Below are positions 60,869-64,000 of a DNA stretch of 64,000 nt, one piece after another (position 1 is the stretch's first letter; the number at the start of each line of letters is the position of its first letter). The notes under the pieces are model-generated. The model did no database searches, was not told where the DNA came from, and saw only the letters and a list, made by a program, of their open reading frames with translations. Origin of the DNA: Oryzias latipes (taxonomy: Eukaryota; Chordata; Actinopteri; Beloniformes; Adrianichthyidae). The position numbers and the translations under genes were made by a program. The stretch covers positions 26,719,818-26,783,817 of the forward strand of contig NC_019875.2 of assembly GCF_002234675.1 (NCBI RefSeq), written 5' to 3'.

Positions 60869-61786
60869 TTTTATTTGGTAAAAGGTCTTTAAATCATCGC
60901 AAAATGCATGTTTAGAAGGAGAAAATAAAAGCATTTATCAAAGCAAATGACAACCTTAACGTATTTCCAACTTTATTTTATTCAAATTAATTCGTAAAGG
61001 CCCATTTAAGTAAAAAAAAAAAGTATTATTCTGACAAGAAATCTAAAGGAAGTTGTTTTTTAAAATGTATAACTTCCGTCTATTCTAGGGTCCCAAATAA
61101 ATAAAGAAACCTACTTCAGGGACATGTCAACAATCTATTCTGTTTATTGTTTTTACACTGCTGCTTTTAACACAGTTAACCTTAAACTTATCTTTATATA
61201 AATATCCCCTCTGACTCCCCAGTTTGAATACTTTTTTATCTTTTTCCCTTAAAAAAAAAGCTATGTTGTTTCTACTTGTTTTTCTGAAACGCTATACCTT
61301 GCTTCTTGGTTCATTTTTTTATTTTTTTTTTCCATATATTATTTGTTATGAATGAATTCTCTTTAAGGTGTTATACCATGCTATTCTGAAGTCTTTTATA
61401 GTTAATATCCACGGATATGATAATATTGTAACGACCCAGCCGGATATATTACCTTTAGCGCACAAATGAATCATTTTTTTAAATTGGAAGGGGCTGTTCT
61501 CACTGGTCTATTTCAGTTTGTGAGAACCCACTCGTTTTCATGGATTGAAAGGGGACGCAGGTTTTTAGAGGGATGCTCAGAGATGCGTGAATGGATCAAA
61601 ATACCACTTTGGGATATTTGTATAAAACTCACAAAGATGATCCAGTGATTTTCCTGACCTTTTTTTTTTACCACCAAATATCATATTATTAGAAATGAGC
61701 ATTATAATACACATAAAAGCTCAAAAAATTGATTTTGCATGGTAAAGGTCCTTTGAAACCCGCTCAGAAGTGTTTTCAATTAGAAG

Positions 61787-62394
61787 ATCCACTCCAATGA
61801 AAATTGTGTTTTCTGTGTTTTTAACATGTTCTTCTGGCATTCAAAGACTTAAAATTGCAGTTCAGAGTATTTCTTTCTCCAAATTGTTGTGAATCAGGAG
61901 CAGACAAAAAAATGCCTTTAAAAAGCTTGTAGCAGTGATGTGAGTGCTACAATTGGTGGGCCACAAGCTCCCTGCTCCGCTGCATTCTGATGCATCTACT
62001 CTCAGACAAATAGATCCACATGCGTCCTCATTTACCTCGTCCGAGCTGCCATCTGGCTCAGGACTGTACAGCTGGATAGGTCCATTTGCTCGCCATTTTT
62101 GTTGCATGACCCCAATGTCAGTTTGGGGTTATGCGGGGCTGTAAGCTAGCGGAAGAACGCGTAAAAACAGACAGATGATAGTAAATGGGGGCAGGCTTAC
62201 TCCACACCAGCAACCCCGCCCACAATATAGAGGCTAAATTCTAATGAACTTCTGCCGCTCGGCTAAAACTGTGACCTACAAAACAACACAGGTGTTTTGA
62301 TTTTGGCTAAAAATGGCATAATCATAATAAAAAAGACCCCTGGCAATGCTTTTAGAATACCGATAGATTAAAAGATGACTGGAGTGGGACTTTA
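61787..62394 (+). mobile_element. CCCACTCC-type MITE, fullest copy
   Basis: About 608 bp from CCACTCCAATGAAAATTGTG to GACTGGAGTGGGACTTTAA, the reference for the family in this window. The interior contains CG-rich sequence that on the minus strand reads QLYSPEPDGSSDEVNED in an open stretch of about 80 codons, possibly a relic of the parent element's protein. Confidence 0.75.
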
Positions 62395-63596
62395 AGAACT
62401 ATAAAATCAAAAATTAAAAATGACAACAAAAAATTACAAAAGGCAATAAATATGTTCAAGTCAAATTGAAAAAAAGACAAATGGATAAAAGAAAAAAAGA
62501 TGAATGAAGAAATTACCATGGACCAACACACTTTTGTTTTTCAGCCCACTGAATGTAATATATATTCATGCATTCTATATAATATTTTACTTTACTGGTG
62601 TTTTTAAGGAATTCTAACGCTTTTCTGTTTTTACTGTCCATCACTGAACACTTGTTGTTAAATAAAAAAATTAATAACTGTTGCCAGGATTTTACAGGAT
62701 CTTTTTTACGGAGTGGATCATTTAGAAAAGAAAAAATAAATATGTGGTTGGAAGAGCAGCTCTTTTAAACTTCAATGAAATTTCTTTTTTTGTTGTCATC
62801 CACAGAATTGAATAAACTTTATGTTTGCATCATGTTCTGCAGGCTGTCCTTTACCAGGTTTTCTATTCATTACTTCCACTTAATCTTCTTTGTTTTAGGG
62901 TCAAATTTGCTCTCCAATCAGTTTTCTGTCAATTTCAGTTAAAGTAACATGAACAACTCTAATCAATAAACATTATGAAACAACAACTTATGGAAGTTTT
63001 AACAAACTTCTAATGTCCTTGGGAAATGCTAACACACAGGTAGACTTCAAATACCAAAAAATGTTCCTTTTTCTGAGCTTGTTTGCCCCCAAAAAACACT
63101 CATTTGGATATTTTTTAAACAAATTCTTTAGCAAATGAGCCCCCTGACAATGGATCTGGGAATCCATTATGGTTGGGCTGAGTTATGATTTACAAGCTGT
63201 CACCTTAGAGGCACAAAAACCTTCTTCTTAAACAAATCCATAGAGACAGAAAAACCTCCACGGGGTACCTGTTCCCTGAGGAGCTTTTCAACCCCCTGGC
63301 TTTCCTAAGGGAGTCTCTGAAACTGTCTGTTTTTGAAAGTGGCAGTTGAACCAGGGTTGCCACAACCATCAGCATCTAAGGAAGTGGCATTTTGTAGTTC
63401 CTTTTGAAATCAAATTAAAGATGAAGCTCACAGTTTCAACATATTTAAACATTTTAAGTTCACAAAGAGACCTACCTGCACGCCGAGTACCCCTCTGATG
63501 ACGAAATTCAAAACAACCACTTAATAATGTGTCCTTGCTTAGTAAAAGTCAATCCAGTTCCACCGCCTGCACACACTTTCCATTTGAATCGGTTAG

Positions 63597-63804
63597 TTCA
63601 AAAGGGGCCCAAGTCCAAGAGGTTTGTTTATCCAGGAAATGATTTTAATTGCATAGCTTAAAGGGAGGCTACGCCAAATAATTAATACTTTACCCAGATT
63701 TAGCATCAGTTCATAGCTTACAAATGTTATAATAGGAAACACTTCACTTGTATCATTTCAGAGGACTAGCAAACTAAAGTCTCTGGACTTGGGCCCCTCT
63801 TGAA
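63597..63804. repeat. Inverted repeat pair of about 24 bp, plus a third direct copy
   Basis: TTCAAAAGGGGCCCAAGTCC at 63597 is repeated in inverse at 63781-63804, and again directly as AGAGGCCCAAGTCCAGG near 63875. The 160 bp between the arms is AT-rich and non-coding. It may be a small MITE, but no target duplication is clear. Confidence 0.5.
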
Positions 63805-64000
63805 TTAAACAGGGGCGCTGCCATATTGAATAACTAGTGCTGCCATCCATGGGATAAAGCTAAACCCATGCAAGAGAGGCCCAAGTCCAGGAATTTTGCA
63901 CTTAATGCAGTTTAAATGTCTAGCATAGTCAATACATTACAACCGACTTGGAACTTTTTTTGCACATAATCAAATAGCTTTTCCCTTGAAGACCAGAGAA

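Larger units (their letters stand above)
60869..64000. other. Gene-free terminal region
   Basis: AT-rich, with no recognisable gene. It contains one full-length MITE (61787-62394) and a short inverted-repeat pair (63597-63804). The stretch 61380-61650 includes a moderately open frame without known similarity, which I do not call as a gene. Confidence 0.5.

Overview
The window is nuclear DNA of a ray-finned fish. Seven vertebrate genes with short GT-AG introns lie among many small fish transposons: TTAA-flanked MITEs, hAT and pogo MITEs, a Rex3-like RTE LINE, L1-type LINEs and a tRNA-derived SINE. The repeat mix suggests a medaka-like (Oryzias-type) teleost, but this is inference from memory, not from a search.

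Layout. wrnip1 (676-4191, +) and dhx30 (6071-15127, +) lead, followed tail-to-tail by an alanine aminotransferase gene, gpt (16091-20133, -). A gene-free 7.3 kb stretch separates the 5' ends of gpt and sharpin (27454-33178, +). sharpin converges on gpaa1 (34986-38664, -). exosc4 (40787-42361, -) and a PKA catalytic subunit gene, prkaca-like (45043-59218, -), follow. The last 4.7 kb hold an L1-type LINE 3' end with a 357-codon open frame and older repeats. All seven coding models were assembled exon by exon. Every junction keeps the frame, and total lengths (586, 1165, 476, 434, 614, 244 and 351 aa) fit the families. gpt, sharpin, gpaa1 and exosc4 recall the human 8q24.3 neighbourhood.

Roles. 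WRNIP1 is a ubiquitin-binding AAA+ ATPase at stalled replication forks. DHX30 is a DExH helicase of mitochondrial RNA granules. GPT is a PLP transaminase. SHARPIN is an adaptor of the linear-ubiquitin ligase LUBAC. GPAA1 is a GPI-transamidase subunit. EXOSC4 is an RNA exosome ring subunit. The PKA C subunit is the cAMP effector kinase. They share no pathway; their closeness looks like ordinary synteny.

The most unusual object is a 3789 bp foldback-like DNA element (22878-26666) in the divergent gpt/sharpin intergenic region. It has perfect 9 bp target duplications and two very long inverted arms made of tandem monomers of about 176 bp (12 in one arm, 8 in the other). The monomers partly alternate as A/B dimers, each with a 10 bp-stem hairpin and a repeated 14-mer. 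A 245 bp spacer without a transposase joins the arms. It sits inside a copy of a MITE family present about nine times here. Other clear signals are a Rex3-like element inside an L1 fragment with a 7 bp duplication whose removal rejoins the L1 frame, several MITEs with exact duplications, and a GC-AG intron in the PKA gene.
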